NCBI RefSeq assembly: GCF_910592395.1
Contig: NC_088314.1
Location: 6,076,001-6,140,000, forward strand
DNA from: Lineus longissimus
Taxonomy: Eukaryota; Nemertea; Pilidiophora; Heteronemertea; Lineidae
DNA: 64,000 nucleotides
Direction: 5' to 3'
The translations under genes and the position numbers were made by a program. The notes under the pieces were generated by a model that was given only the letters and a program-made list of their open reading frames with translations, searched no databases and was not told the origin of the DNA. Of the stretch, positions 37,101 through 49,984 are shown in pieces. Within the stretch, counting starts at the first letter, position 1. Every line of letters begins with the position of its first letter.

Positions 37101-40100
37101 GGCGCCAGCCAATTATTACCTCGATTGTTTCTTCTCAGTCGCTAAGTAACCAAACATTCACCTGGTGGAAATGTCACAACTTTGCCCGGAGGTAAGGAGG
37201 GCTGAGATTTTTGTGGGATGCAATTTGGTGCAAAAAATGTGTCGCCCATGTTCAAGTATAAGAAATAGCATTATATTGAGCATAGTGGGTGTAAGATTTG
37301 GGTAGTTTAAACACCCTCTTGTTCCAAAATTTGCCATATTGATTTCAGCTTTGTCCACGAGATCCTTTTCTCCAGCTAAGCATCAGCTCATATCAGTCCT
37401 CAACTCCTGCTTAGACTCATGTATTTCTGATATAGCAGAATATAGAGGATTTTTGTCACCTGTGGAAAGCTAATCCTGTGTAAAGGAAAGATTCTGGACT
37501 GTTCCATAATCTTGTCCATAGCCATTAATATGTGTGAAAGATCAAGTAATTTTTCTACATCATAGTTATTACACCCGAGGTATTGATTGGCATAAATCAC
37601 CCTTTCATAACTCTGGTACCAAAATCGTAATAGTGGCTTGGTCCAGGCACATGGTAATCACACCCTGCAGTTTCTGATAGATTTGTACAAAGTTAATATT
37701 CAAAGAGCCGTGCATGTACATGTGAGTTCCATTAGTTTGATGAAGTAACTGTCAAGCTTGATCAGACTTCTTTTGTAAGCAAATCTCTCTGTTGAGCTGT
37801 TTTGCTGCAGAACATGCAGAAGCTAAGTGCTATCTCAATTTGTCTGGTCTAAGCTTGCTGCTAAAGACTTACATATGTAGACTAAGGGGGGCAAAGCAGA
37901 GTCAAATCAAAAAGTGGACTTCATCATGTCGACTTTTGGTGACCCTTTTCGGGTTTTAGCCGGAGTGCTTTCTATACATACGACTTGTGTGGGTGAATTG
38001 GTCTTATGCTGAGGGCTGAAGAAAACTTGGCCATACTTGGCCATCACTAACCAAACAGTGCATCCTTGAAGACCAATATCCTTTTGCTTTGGGGCAAGGC
38101 AACTTACCCCCCACTGACCAGACTGAATTCCTATGAAGTCATATTGGATATTGTGGCCCTATGTCTTGGAATCTCAATCTTGATTAGCCAGGTTCGACAT
38201 TCTTATCAAGCAATATAAGGATGAGCCCTTTGGGTAGGAACTCAGTGTCTATGACCAGAAGCATTCTGGGCATGCTTAGTTCTGTCTGTGTAGCCTGGTA
38301 AAGCAGGATCATGGTTGGGTCTACCCAGGCTCACTAAAAAATCCTGAATTTACACCTATGCAAGCAAATCAATGATTCAAATCATAATGAAGTACAATCA
38401 TAAATGTGGAACTTCGGGAACTTTGCCATGTGGCATAAGATCATTATATGACTTCTATGAGTCCATGGAAGGTGACCAGCGTAGAAATTAATTTGAGGTC
38501 AATTAGCGTGGTGATTCCAAGATTTGATGAGTAGAAGTCAAAGAGATGAAGATTGACCCTCTGAAGTATGGACAACCGCAAGTCAAAATTCTGTAGACAA
38601 TTTTCCAGTTTCTGCTCTGATGTAAGGCTGTGAAAAAGTTCAAACTGTCAACTTGTTCAAATTACACTCGTTCATTTTGAAAGGGTTAAGACATATTAAG
38701 CGATCTCTGATGTGTTGGTTATAATGTCATGGCCGTCGTCTCTCTGATGATCAAATCATTTTAATCCTTTTTCCAATAAATTGCTCCAATGCATTAGAGA
38801 CGGATTGTAAACAAAGTTCGCCCAAGTTCAACTTCTATTCTGCTTGGGGTACTTTGTTAATTTAATTGATATATCATGTGGCGTCAACTCCATTGACAGT
38901 TCTTTGTACTTAAAGTTTTAAATTGATTCATTTTGTAGCTGTCACTTCTGAATGAAATTTTCTTTATTTCCGGTTCTGGGTGCGACAGTAAAGTTGATTG
39001 AGTTCAAGCTGTTGGGATGTGACACAGTTGATAAAATTAAACACAAGCGCAGTATGCCTTTAAAAAAGGCTGCTGCTTCTTTTGTTTTTGCCCCTTGGCA
39101 GTAATGTGTATCACTCAAGAACACAGCTGCCCCATTGAAAATGGCCTGGGCATTTTCTTAGTCGATAATTGTATGTTTGCCAAGACATTACTACTCTGGA
39201 TCGATATCTGAATGCCAATAACAGCGACACACAACTGTACGTCTTGTCTCTTACAGTCAGATATCTTGTTTAAAGGTGATATCCTCTTCATGCCTGGAAC
39301 AGACATACTCGTTAGGGCAAAGGAAGCGGGATTCATCATCGCATGATAATTAGTGTGGCTGGATCTGGTCACGTTTTCTGTTCAACACCAGGTCATTGTC
39401 AAATCAGATTAGAATGCCTTGAGGTCAGGTGGTTCAGTTTTTCTGGTCACAGACTTTTGTCTTGAGACATTGGATCAGCTCGTGGCAGCTTGGTCCACAC
39501 TTCAGGTCAAGGCCTGTGATTTGAGAGGATGGGGATCAGAGGGAGAGCATATGTCAGGTCAATGGCTGGGATCTGATATGACACGGGCTTAGAGAGATGG
39601 TGTGTCTGGTCAATGCCTGAGATTTGGCTAAGCTAGGGGTTAGAGGGATGGTATGCCAGGTCAAGGCTGTCCAACCTAAATATAAGCCTGTCTCCCATTG
39701 TTCTTCTTTCGAAAGCAAAAGCGATCTAGCTTCATTACTGCAGATAATTTGTTGCCTAGATGCAATAATTAGTCTCCTAGATGCAATAACCGTCTGTTAT
39801 GAAATGTAGATATTGACCATAATTGAGATTTCTGAAGCACCTAAGAGCACTTATGGATATTCTGTTGTTGGCTTTCAGCAGTTAATTTCTGATTGATATC
39901 GGTAATGAGAAGTTGTTTGTGTCCATTGGCATTTGTTTTCTGGAAGAATTAGCTCCCAAATGCGTGCAAAAGTCCTGATGATTTATGCATGAGCTCCTTT
40001 TGGCAGAGACATCAACTTGGGTACCATCTGACCTGTTCAGCCAGAAACCTGATCCATATCCTAGCGGAACAACACAAATTTGTTGAAGAGAACTGTGAGA

Positions 40101-43100
40101 GCCAAGGGACCATTTTGCCTCATTGAGATGCAGACATGGTTTTCTGAGATGCGTGGCTTGTTAGCTGGTCAATGATGTTTGCCTTATATATGGCCACATC
40201 CGCTAGCCTTGGTATTTCCGATAAGGTTTGGCTTAACATATGCTTCACTGAAGTGCCAACATGATCATCCAAGCTGACCAAAAACTTCCCCACTTGGTAG
40301 TTGTTGGTCAGCTTGGATGATCATGTTGGTCCACCAGCACAGAGATATTTTCACTTCAGCCTTGCATTTCATATTTTAACAGAATAAGATGAACTGTTTT
40401 AGATGGTAATATAAACTTGGGAAACATTTGACTGAGAAAAACTCTTGAACAATTTGCCAATGAATATAGATTCTTGGCCAGAGCCTAGATGTACATGGGA
40501 CTGTCTTGCCTCAGTGACATGCAGACATTGGGTGATATGAATAAAGACTAGCAAATGCTTTTTTCTAAAACTCTGCGTACATTTACACTAGGCCTTTCTG
40601 TACAAAATTGAAGTAAAAGCATTCGCTAGTCTTTATTCATATCACCCATTGTCTATGGTGTGCAGACAGAATTTGGCGCTTGGTCAATGATGTTGTGATG
40701 GTCTACTTCCCTGGATTGGACTTGTGCCATTATTGACGTTGTGTCATGCATAATGTTTTTTTCTGACAGAAACCTTTCAGGTGAAAGACAGTTTCGATAA
40801 ACACCAACAAAGCCTCTTACTCAAACATCTCGGAAATAGTGCAACCACAAGCAAATCAACTTGTGGATATAACAAGAGTAAAGTAAAGGACTTATACTCC
40901 GGAAATGGTCTTTGGGTAATTGCTGTTCTGTTAAGCTGTATTTGCTCTGGCCACATCAGCCATTGATGAACTAATTCCAATCTCGAGACCTGTTTGCCCA
41001 CCAGATATATCCCGCCTTGGCTTTCTTGGAGTTGCTAAATGAGTGGCTTTTACAAATTGTTGCTGCTCTCAGGGTTACAGCTTGATAACAGCGTTCATGA
41101 ACTGAAAGGTTTGAGGAGCAGCACTGAATTTTAAAAGAATCTGAACAAGATTTCTTCTTAGTTTTTGCAGAATGGTCAAGAAATGTAGTCATTCCACTTC
41201 CATCAATACTTTGGTAATACAAGATTTCCTTGAAATTGTCAAAGGTATATCAATTTCTCATGGATAATTACATTTCTGATCATGTTGCATCCAAGGGAGT
41301 TCCACTCTTGCAAACAAACAGTCTCCACGTTGGCTTTTTGTTCATGAGAAATGGCCGTCTTGCTTGGACGTCATCAGATAGTTGATATGTTGGGGAAGGC
41401 CACTTATTGATTTGTTGAGTCGTATTTGTAGCTTTGTCAATCCCTATGACAAACTGTAAGTCTCAACTTGGTTGGTTGCTCTCAGTTCTCAAGTATCTGA
41501 TTCTAAAGGCCTTGTTCACAGAGAATAAGTGTTGGAATTAGAAGATATATGCACCATCAGAGAAGTACATGCCTAATGTCAAATGGTGGTTGGTGGGATA
41601 GAGACCCTGGTTCCTTGTCATGTTAGAACAAACACAATCCACACGTGCAAACAAATTGGTTATTTTTACAGCTAATCAATGGGCTTTGCTCTGCGTGACT
41701 ACTGTGGTCCTTTGAGGCCTAATAAGTTGATTAACTGTTGGCACTTTTGATTTGCACTAGTGAATCATGAAACATTGCTGTTTGATGAAGCAATTGGCAA
41801 AGTCCCCTGCTACAGACAGGTGGACCTCCTTTATTGAAAGTGACAACAAGTGATTTGTTTACGTCCACAAAAGGCCAGCCAATTGAGCTGTTCTGTTGAG
41901 TCTCTGATGGAATTATTGATGAGAGAGATTTAGGTAACCAGGAAATGAGGGCCAATCAGATAATAAAAAAAGGCTCTTCTCTACCTGATCTATTGACCTT
42001 TGAGACTTGGAGAATGAAAGAACCCTTGGAGTTACCTCATTTGCCCCAAGATTCCTGGGAGATGGTCTCAGCACCAAGTGACAAGTTGGTGACAGTCAGC
42101 CAACTAACATCTGACACTAATTAATGACATAAATGTGCAAACTGACATTTCTTTGCGATGCTAATGGACTGCCATACGCTGAGTATTGTTGAAGGAGTTC
42201 ATTACTCGCACACATTCTATTCGGAGTGATCAGCCGGTTTGACTGTGAGAGCCCGGGTTCAAGGACCAGTGAGTAAGTCACTCAACTAACTTGCTTCTCC
42301 CTGGGAGTATGAATCAGTACCTATTTGCAGAGATGGCCAAACAAAGTGGTTAGTCCTGAGCACCGAGTACCTCAGAGTAATGTTTTCCTTTGTACTGTCC
42401 TGAATCACACTAAAATAACGGTGTCCATCCCAAATCCCAACAGTTGAAATTGAAGTTATGAAAATACCAAAAGTGTGTATCAGAAGGCATTAGATGCTAT
42501 ATGTTTAAATAGTCTATTTAACATCCCTATCAGCTCATCATGTGAAGTTAATAAGTTCGACCCTCCCTTTTTACTCTACCACTCCCAGACACGAATGATA
42601 CTACAGATGGGTGTTTCCCCCATTGCTCTGTGATCATGGTAGCGTTATTGTCCTCACTAAATGTTCCCCGGAAGGTATCTGTCCATTCAAGTTGCCGTGG
42701 AAACAACACATCATTTAAGCTTGCTCTGTCTCCAGGTGGTCCTCAATCAACGATGACTAATCGTAAAACACGGACACACGCCAAGTTTACGATTGCAACA
42801 TGCACAGTGCCTGTCCTTATGTGATGAAAAATAAGAAAAATGTTGACGATTTCTCACTTCAACAAAACATTGGTGATAAATCTTCTCGTTAGCAATCGAT
42901 TTTGTGGGTGAAACCCTGAAAGGGATGTTATCAGTCTATACAAATGAACATTTAGCCTCCCAAACCCCAGCCTTACCTGATTTGAAAAGATTCTGTGATG
43001 TTCTCGAATTTTATCCAGGATGATCTTGCATGTGTATTATCCATTAAAAGACCTTCTTATGTTCTGTATATCAAGACACTTATAGAATCCTTAAGGGAGA

Positions 43101-45560
43101 GGCCTTTTGTATTCTCATAATTGAAAAGTCTCACACTGTGATTGAAATGTCATATCACACATAAAGAGATCTGATGTGAACCATTTGGTCCATATCATTA
43201 TATCACAGTTTATCAACATGTGTTGTGTTTGTGTTATAACGTCATATCCTTGGGGTAGAATTGAGAGGAAAAGTCACTTCTTGTGAAAAATATCCCCCCT
43301 GGGTGTGTGCTGTGAATAATGATGAAAGTGTTGACTTTCAGTGCAACAGTTATTTCGAGAAACTGTCACTGCTTGGGAAAAGCGACCCATTCTAAAAAAG
43401 TCCTTTGTGTAATATATGCTGACTATTATTACAACACGTTCCCACTCTTTTGCCTTGTTGTCATAGTTTCAATGATAGCGGTTTTCGTCATCCTTCCTGG
43501 TAAACACATCACTCCTAATGGCTATCGAATAGTCGCCCACGTGTAAATTACAATCGTGCATTATCCTCCTTTGGAAAGTATTCACAGAAACTCTTGAAAA
43601 ATCAGTTATTCATATGCATGTCCATCCTTTGTCTAATATACATCATCATTACTCCAAACACTATGTTCATGGTTATCTTCTATACTCCAAGTTTCAATTT
43701 GGGCACGGTTTCTTATCCTTTCTTGAAGATACCGCACAGAACAACTAGCTATCAAAAGTCAGCCACATGTAAAGATCTATCCCTTGTGAACTACAAGTAT
43801 GCACAGAATCGAATACTAGAACAACACATCTTATCCATGTGCTCGACATGTGTTACTCTGCCTGATCGGTGCTAGTATTGATCCGAGCGCCTCGTGAAAC
43901 TCAACGGAGAAAACATCATTTAGTGCACCGAGCCTGACGCTTATTAATTGCACAGAGCATTTCATGAATCAGGGATGAACGGCTGATGAATCAAGGTGCA
44001 TGCAGAACACAAGTTGCCCGTCGAATCTTTTATTCTTTGTTTGAAGATTTATATTGTAATTGAATGAGCATGGGCTGCTTGCTGAGGCAGAGTCATCTTT
44101 TAACCCTTTGTGAGCATCACTTGGAGACACTCCGACGACTGTAAGCTGCGAAACATTTGTGCGCAATTTATTTTTGAAGATTTTGCAAGTAACCTGGACT
44201 CACGAAAAGCCATTTCATGAAAAAACGAAAATGCATTTCGTAAATATAAATAAATCCATTACCAAAATTAATGGAAAATGATAAAAATTTCACATATCAT
44301 TAAAAAGTGAACAAAACCGTTCAATTTTTTATTTGTTTTAACTGATTGTCCCGTCATCATGTTGATGAAATTGTTGACTATCACTGTTATGACCTGGTCT
44401 CTCCAACTAATAAAATAGATTATGTTGTTCCATATTGTCAGGCTGATAATATGAGTACGCCTTGTTCCCAAGTTCTATTGTCCCGAGGCTGTAAAGGCTA
44501 ATAAATGATAGACTCGCTCAATAATTCATAGAATTATCAACAATGGGACACAATATGTTACATTTTTATGTCCCAGTTTATTAGGATCGTATAATATCAC
44601 CAATGGGGCAGCAATGGCTTGATCTTGGCTGTTCTTTAAGAAAGGTGTGACTTCTCTTTGATTTATTTTTAATTGATAATCCAAAGAATAATATGAAACA
44701 AAATGTGTGGTTTTAGGTCAGCAGCTGTCAAAGTGTACCAATAGGACTTGTCAAGATGAAAAACCTCAGTAATTAATTGGTGTAAAACATTGTAGTCTTC
44801 TATATAAAATTAACATTTCTATGAATTGTCTCATTGCAGGCGGAAGAAGTTCAAGTCGCTGCAGAGAAAACTTACCAAGATTGTACTGAAAAGTCTAAGA
44901 AAGAGGTATGATCTTTAACTGTACTGTTATCCTTCTTCTGCCTTTGATATTGGCTAGTGCTTCTTCTTCTGATCAAACCTGTAGTTGAGAAGTTGGGTAT
45001 GTCCTTCATGTTGTGGGGTGGAGTTCGATGTCAGTCCAGCACTTGCACAGTGCTGTGTCCACCACCTCCAGTATGTCCAGTTCTCAGGTGATATACCTTA
45101 CTGTGATGTTGCTAGTTGTCATGTTGAAAAAAGTACCCATTACTGAGATTTTAGAAAAGACTCGGATGGTGGTTTATGGTATAACCTGACTCGAAGTGCC
45201 CACCATGGCAGTTGCCAGAAATTGAACACAACTGCTCTTTCAAGGGGAAATACCACTCATATTGGCTGTGACCATGTATAAAGAATTTCTGATTTCTCCT
45301 GGCAGCCACTTATTGCAATTTTGTGAGCCTTGGACAAGAAAATATCCAATAGCTTAATCAACATCTTTAGAATTTCCTTCCATTCACCTAATTGTTTCTT
45401 TGTTATTTCATTGCAGCTGAAATCGTTCCACCATGACCGCGTGCTTGCTCTGCAGGACGGTCTGGTCAGATTCGCCGATGCCAAAGTCAAGACAGCCAGA
45501 GACACATTCGCCTTACTCGCCAAATCACTGAGTTCACTGAAGCAGATTCAGCTACCATAA
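31194..45560 (+). CDS. PX-BAR sorting nexin, SNX5/SNX6/SNX32-like
   Basis: Endosomal sorting nexin: a PX domain at about residues 1-140, then a C-terminal BAR domain that would dimerise and bend membranes. Exons: 31194-31289, 31517-31749, 32136-32211, 32487-32645, 32795-32825, 33059-33272, 33470-33509, 33843-33929, 34106-34195, 44840-44905, 45417-45560. All frames join. The total is 411 residues, or 384 if an 81-bp mini-intron (33109-33189) is spliced out. PX-type features are VVRQYEDFEWLHHCM and VIVPPLPPKP. KDVDEHFVKEKDWL and RRLCRLIEYEDANRAVEKAK resemble the SNX5/6 BAR region. The first exon is preceded by a good acceptor (TTCTAG), so an upstream exon with an N-terminal extension is possible. 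The gene is divergent from vertebrate SNX5/6, so the paralogue is not assigned. Confidence 0.85.
34511..34527. repeat. Poly-C run (17 bases)
   Basis: Uninterrupted C homopolymer in the large sorting-nexin intron. A similar 18-base run occurs inside the transposon near 7.36 kb. Confidence 0.85.
35132..36430 (-). CDS. Unidentified single-pass membrane protein, intronless ORF nested in sorting-nexin intron
   Basis: A 432-residue open frame lies wholly inside the 10.6-kb intron between sorting-nexin exons 9 and 10, on the opposite strand. An in-frame TAG stands four codons before the ATG, fixing the start within this exon. A TTTCAG about 50 bp upstream suggests a spliced 5' UTR exon. The protein has a short Thr-rich N-terminus (TTTTEVYIPK), one hydrophobic segment at about 28-50 (GIGATAPAVFIIIVVIAM), then a Cys-Tyr-Lys-Arg-Arg stop-transfer cluster. 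A long polar, Ser/Asn-rich tail of about 380 residues ends acidic (ESENEEILMSDPTNS). There is no cleavable signal peptide, so a type III topology with a cytoplasmic tail is expected. I recognise no domain. The length, codon structure and clear topology argue for a real gene; function unknown. Confidence 0.75.
   Translation of the reverse strand: MAVTTTTEVYIPKIIPKMILGMPVDQFSYIMLGIGATAPAVFIIIVVIAMQCYKRRQKKKLMRLQLRYKMAQNSMENGHLYRDHRRWTEDDVVLENPILVSRKELSSNSNTARSIGGSVVIMNGSIRNNPLPDFNPQQSESTPNVFFTDISVPILQLNGKPVRLNDAMEVCSIRSNSSSRRSSFELAPSASTMHNWGFSPQESLLSFKPYEFPEENVVKTNPMLDELEGCDKHNMFFGQRKLGEEMSQGPNSPTSEAPNKIKTTAIVIENPHFSNISEETCLTDSTPKAVSPSYNPEGQNSSFESNSKQPPDLSHTSLQKSSQRYVKKSEELKKKLNKSDSETKDETPPITRSNDLQCNNSMSKSQNHSHDLEKFDNVGHNDDVKTSDENDNEHNKARRKSWLFTSYVNKAYDPGPVESENEEILMSDPTNS
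39503..39670. repeat. 51-bp tandem repeat (3 full copies plus a partial)
   Basis: Copies start at about 39503, 39554, 39606 and 39657 (offsets 51, 52 and 51 bp). The consensus is CAGGTCAAGGCCTGNGATNTG followed by an AGGG/AGAGGGATGG segment. It lies in the large sorting-nexin intron. Confidence 0.7.
40256..40329. repeat. Perfect 25-bp inverted repeat with 24-nt loop
   Basis: Left arm 40256-40280 begins CCAACATGATCATCCAAGCT and the right arm 40305-40329 is its exact reverse complement. An outer pair, CTGAAGTG (about 40248) and CACTTCAG (about 40351), could lengthen the stem after an internal loop. Located in the large sorting-nexin intron. Confidence 0.85.
40523..40654. repeat. 40-bp inverted repeat (two mismatches) with 52-nt spacer
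   Basis: Left arm 40523-40562 contains GGGTGATATGAATAAAGACT. The right arm 40615-40654 is its reverse complement with two mismatches. It lies about 200 bp from another foldback in the same intron, and both are much better preserved than the surrounding repeats. Confidence 0.85.
42222..42420 (+). mobile_element. tRNA-derived SINE (second copy type)
   Basis: A B-box-like GGGTTCAAGGACC near 42250 is followed by TAAGTCACTCAACTAACTTG, CTTCTCCCTGGGAGTATGAA, CAGTACC and a GCAGAGATGG segment. I recognise this order from tRNA-SINE bodies of aquatic animals. The 5' end and A box are degraded and the boundaries are approximate. Confidence 0.55.
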
Positions 45561-47499
45561 TAATCAAAGCTTAAGACTATAGTGTTATGAGAGACAAACT
45601 ATCAGTGCTGTCGTTCTCCTGAATACACCAGTTAATACTGACCCACAAGAAACTTGTCTGAAACCTTTGTCAGAGACATTTAAGGGGGAGACAGTAGTCC
45701 AGCAACCCCTCACTTTCATCAGATGTAACGCTTTAGACAAGTTACTGTTGGCCTGTACCAGTTTATTCAGGAGGAGGACCACTTTGACTATGCACATTGT
45801 AATACTGGGGAACTACTGTAAGCCATGAAATGATGGTAAAGCTAGAAGTATAAGTTGGGGATTTTTTTCTTGTTTTCATTTTGCAATATACTTAATTTCC
45901 TGTTTGCTTGAATTTGATGGTACAAACATTAAAGTTGAAACTTTCATGAGTTTAATGTTCACCTTTGCATTTTCCACCCTAATCACGGATGTAAAAGTCG
46001 CCAATATTACCCTGTCCGCAGAGATTTACGCTTTTGAAGGGGTACATGTTTTGTCAAATTCATGCTGGACTCAAGCCTTTGTACATTTTAGGTTTATAGC
46101 ATATTTTGGAATACTTTAATAGATTAATTGACATATTAGTTAAAAGATCATCAGGTGCCATTTTATAATGGATTCAAAGTCATATTTATTTGTAATCCTG
46201 TTATACTTAAAAAAAATGCTTTTCTGATCAAATTTTGATATCAAATAATATTCATTATGAACTGTGATTATGTAGAGACTGATAAGTGGTTTGACTACTT
46301 AAATACTGCTTGATGTGAGGCTGCTTAAATTTGCTTGCAACGAAGCAGTTTTTAAATCTTGATACTATTGACTATATATACTAAGCAATCAACAGGGGTG
46401 ATTTTTCATCATTTTGACTGCTGAAAGCTTTGCAGCCACACTCCTCAGATGGAAAACCTATATCTAAAACTTGTCCGAGTTATTGGTTGTTTGGTACGTT
46501 GCTGCTTTAAAGGGGTATGCTCGTTTGTATTTAGTGGTGGGTCATGAAAATAGAAATGCAGTTATACACAATGCTCTAGTGCAGTTATCCTGCAGGAAAT
46601 TAACTGAAACTTGTCATTTATAGTCTTTGTATATGTGTCATAAGTGGCAATGCTGAATTTCATATTCAATACGTACCATATATACGCGATTGGATATTTT
46701 CAAATTCAATTACAAATTTCAAATTTTGAACGAACAACTGAAGTCAAATAGAAACAGTTTTATTTGGGACCAAAATCACTGTCCCTACAAGAGAGGGTTT
46801 CCTGCTAACAGGTTTCTACAAGCAAGCCAGGTGCTAAGCTTACACTTATAAGAATATTAAAATGTGTATATTTTTATGAAGAGATCGATTTGATTTAGAA
46901 AATATTTTTTATCTATTCTGCTTGCATATTTAAATGGTAATTGCCTAATTGTGACCCGTCACAGCAAAAATGTGTACAGATTTTCCGGTATGTCAAACCA
47001 AAATAAGCCAAGCTGCCCTTGCTTTGATGTAATGATGGGACATTTTCAGGCTAAAAAACAGAAAAAAGAGGTAGTCACCATTTAAAAATGCAGGTGGTGA
47101 ATAATCTGAAAGCATTTATCAAATGAGATGGTGGTTAGGTGAAGAATTTGGGTTTGAAATAGCTGAAGGATTTACAGTCTAATCAGCAATACCCACTGAC
47201 AGTTTTGATCGGGTAGGCCACCCTGATGATCTTCTTCATATAATCAGTACAGCTATCTCAAACTTTAATTAATTGTAATAGACTGACTGAGATGCAACTT
47301 CCAATGAATGAATTCTACAAAATAATTTTGTTATGATGATTTATATATTAAAAAAAACATATTCTCTTGGTATATCTGGTCTTATTGTATCCTTCTTGTG
47401 CTTTGGACGGACTTGGGAAACTCGGTATGGATCTATGACAGATCATGAACTGAGGACACTGGCTGAATCCCAAAGCCTGAAAACACATTGAACTGACCA

Positions 47500-48170
47500 G
47501 GCTTGACTTGACTTCAAGAGAACAGTGAGGTAATTGCTCAACCAGAGCCGGAAGGGGTCTGATGTTGTCCCAGGTACATGACAGGCAGGTTGTACCTTGC
47601 GTGGTCTCTGTGGTCAGGTTGGGCCTGTCTTCAAGAGCATATTGAGATCATGGCTCACTCATAGCCAAAAGTTTCTGATGCTGTCCCAGGTACATGACAA
47701 GCCTCTACAACGAGGAACAAGACCAATACAAGTAGGCTACTAAAGTTGCCAACTAGGATACATGGGCCTGTCTTCAAGAGCACAGTGACATAGAGGCAGT
47801 CACAGCCTCACTGACACCCACATAAAACTGGGCCTTAGACCTCTACCGTATTGTCAACATGGACTTTCTTGGATGTAGGAATATCTTGGTTTCTTTCTCT
47901 CAAAAACGAGCCTCTCACCGTCTGTGACACGCCGCATCAATCCCTACCCTTACTTGAGCGTCTATAACATGTCTTGTCCAAAATGAAAGTGACTTGGCTG
48001 TCCTTCATAGCTACCCTTACTTGGGTAGAGACGGGATACAACCCAAATGTTCGAATGTCAACATGCCAACATGGAGAAAGAGACAAAACAGTCACAACGA
48101 GACTGAGATTGAGCCTTTCAACTAGACCAACATGCCTAATCGTAGAGAGAGATCAGGCGGTCTCAACCTG
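47500..48170. repeat. Degenerate minisatellite preceding the large palindrome
   Basis: Recurring words include GGGCCTGTCTTCAAGAGCA (at least twice), CTGTCCCAGGTACATGACA (twice) and CACAGTGA/CAGTCACAA. They recur roughly every 90-150 bp and grade into the palindrome arms. It is probably the ancestral repeat from which the arms were built. Confidence 0.5.
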
Positions 48171-48221
48171 ATCAAAATCGGACCATATTAGGCATGAGCA
48201 TCCATGGGGAAGCCAGCATTG

Positions 48222-49984
48222 TGAGAGAGATGAAATAGTTAAAACCAGGCTGAATCGAGCCAAGTCCCTCCAACGTTTTGTCACAATGGTTTTGAGAGAG
48301 AAGACAGTCACAATCAGACAGACTCCAACCTGGCAACTCCTCTTCTGTCTAGCCAAAACGGTCAGAGACACAATCAGAACGAATTAGTCCGAACAGGTCC
48401 ACTGTCATGCCAACATGTTAAGAGACAGTCACAATCAAACTGAATCTGGCCTGGTAGCAAGCAGTCCACCGTCTTCCAAGCACTGTGCGATCACGTGACG
48501 GTCACAATTGGATCAAAATTGGCCTTGTACCTCAACCATCTTGCCAATACTACGAGAGCGATTAGGCAGTTACAACCAGATCAAAATCAGACCATATTGG
48601 GCATCAGCATCCATGGCTAGCCACCATGGTGAGAGAGATGAAATAGTTAAAACCAGGTTGAATTGAGCCAAGTCCCTCCAATGTTTTGCCACAATGGTTT
48701 GAGAGAGAAGACAGTCACAATCAGACAGACTCCAACCTGGCCACTCCTCTTCTGTCTAGCCAAAACGGTCAGAGACACAATCAGAATGAATTAGTCCGAA
48801 CAGGTCCACTGTCATGCCAACATGTTAAGAGACAGTCACAATCAAACTGAATTTGGCCATATCAGTGCTTGGGTCAAGATGATGCAAATAGGCTCCGATT
48901 CGCTTATGAAGCGCTCGCCGAAAAAAGGAACATTTCGAGAGGGTATAATGACTGAAAAAACCATGTTGGCTGTGGACGTCCTGGTAACAGACATAGCACG
49001 CACTGACTTAGTTGTTGGCCGCAGTCCTACCTCATCATCTCAGTCCACAAAAAAAACAAGAATAGTGTGGTTTCAGTCTTGCTTGTGACCTGGTGTCAGC
49101 CAACTCATTAACCGCTTGCTGTTTTGACCATAGCTTATGGCCTTGGTGAGTTAACGTTCTTCCCCACCTTCTTATACGATATGTAAATACTCTGTATGTG
49201 AGGACACATTGTGCGACGCTGGATGTCTGGAAGCTGAGCAGGGTCAATCAGTGAGGGTCAAGATGATTCAAATAGGCTCCAACTCGCAACTATGCTGTAC
49301 TCTTGTAGTGGGACGGTCTTAACACTCCCCAAGCACTGATATGACCAGATTCAGTTTGATTGTGACTGTCTCTTAACATGTTGGCATGACAGTGGACCTG
49401 TTCGGACTGATTCATTCTGATTGTGTCTCTGACCGTTTTGGCTAGACAGAAGAGGAGTTGCCAGGTTGGAGTCTGTCTGATTGTGACTGTCTTCTCTCTC
49501 AAACCATTGTGGCAAAACGTTGGAGGGACTTGGCTCAATTCAGCCTGGTTTTAACTATTTCATCTCTCTCACCATGCTGGCTAGCCCATGGATGCTCATG
49601 CCCAATATGGTCTGATTTTGATCTGGTTGTGACTGCCTAATCACTCTCGTAGTATTGGCAAGATGGTTGAGGTACAAGGCCAATTTTGATCCAATTGTGA
49701 CCGTCTCGTGATCGCACAGTGCTTGGAAGACGGTGGACTGCTTGCTACCAGGCCAGATTCAGTTTGATTGTGACTGTCTCTTAACATGTTGGCATGACAG
49801 TGGACCTGTTCGGACTAATTCATTCTGATTGTGTCTCTGACCGTTTTGGCTAGACAGAAGAGGAGTTGCCAGGTTGGAGTCTGTCTGATTGCGACTGTCT
49901 TCTCTCTCAAACAATTGTGGCAAAACGTTGGAGGGACTTGGCTCAATTCAGCCTGGTTTTAACTATTTCATCTCTCTCACCATG
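48222..49984. repeat. Large palindrome: arms 48222-48873 and 49328-49984
   Basis: The left arm (about 650 bp) is repeated in reverse complement by the right arm (about 655 bp) with only scattered mismatches, around a spacer of about 450 bp. Shared blocks include CATCTCTCTCAC ends, AGACAGTCACAATCAGACAG, TCTGTCTAGCCAAAACGGTC, AGGTCCACTGTCATGCCAAC and ATATCAGTGCTTGGG. Each arm is itself a tandem duplication with a 407-409 bp offset (for example ATCAAAATC-GACCATATT at 48171 and 48580). There are no long open frames. Its place between two convergent 3' ends means read-through from either gene would make a long hairpin. Confidence 0.9.
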
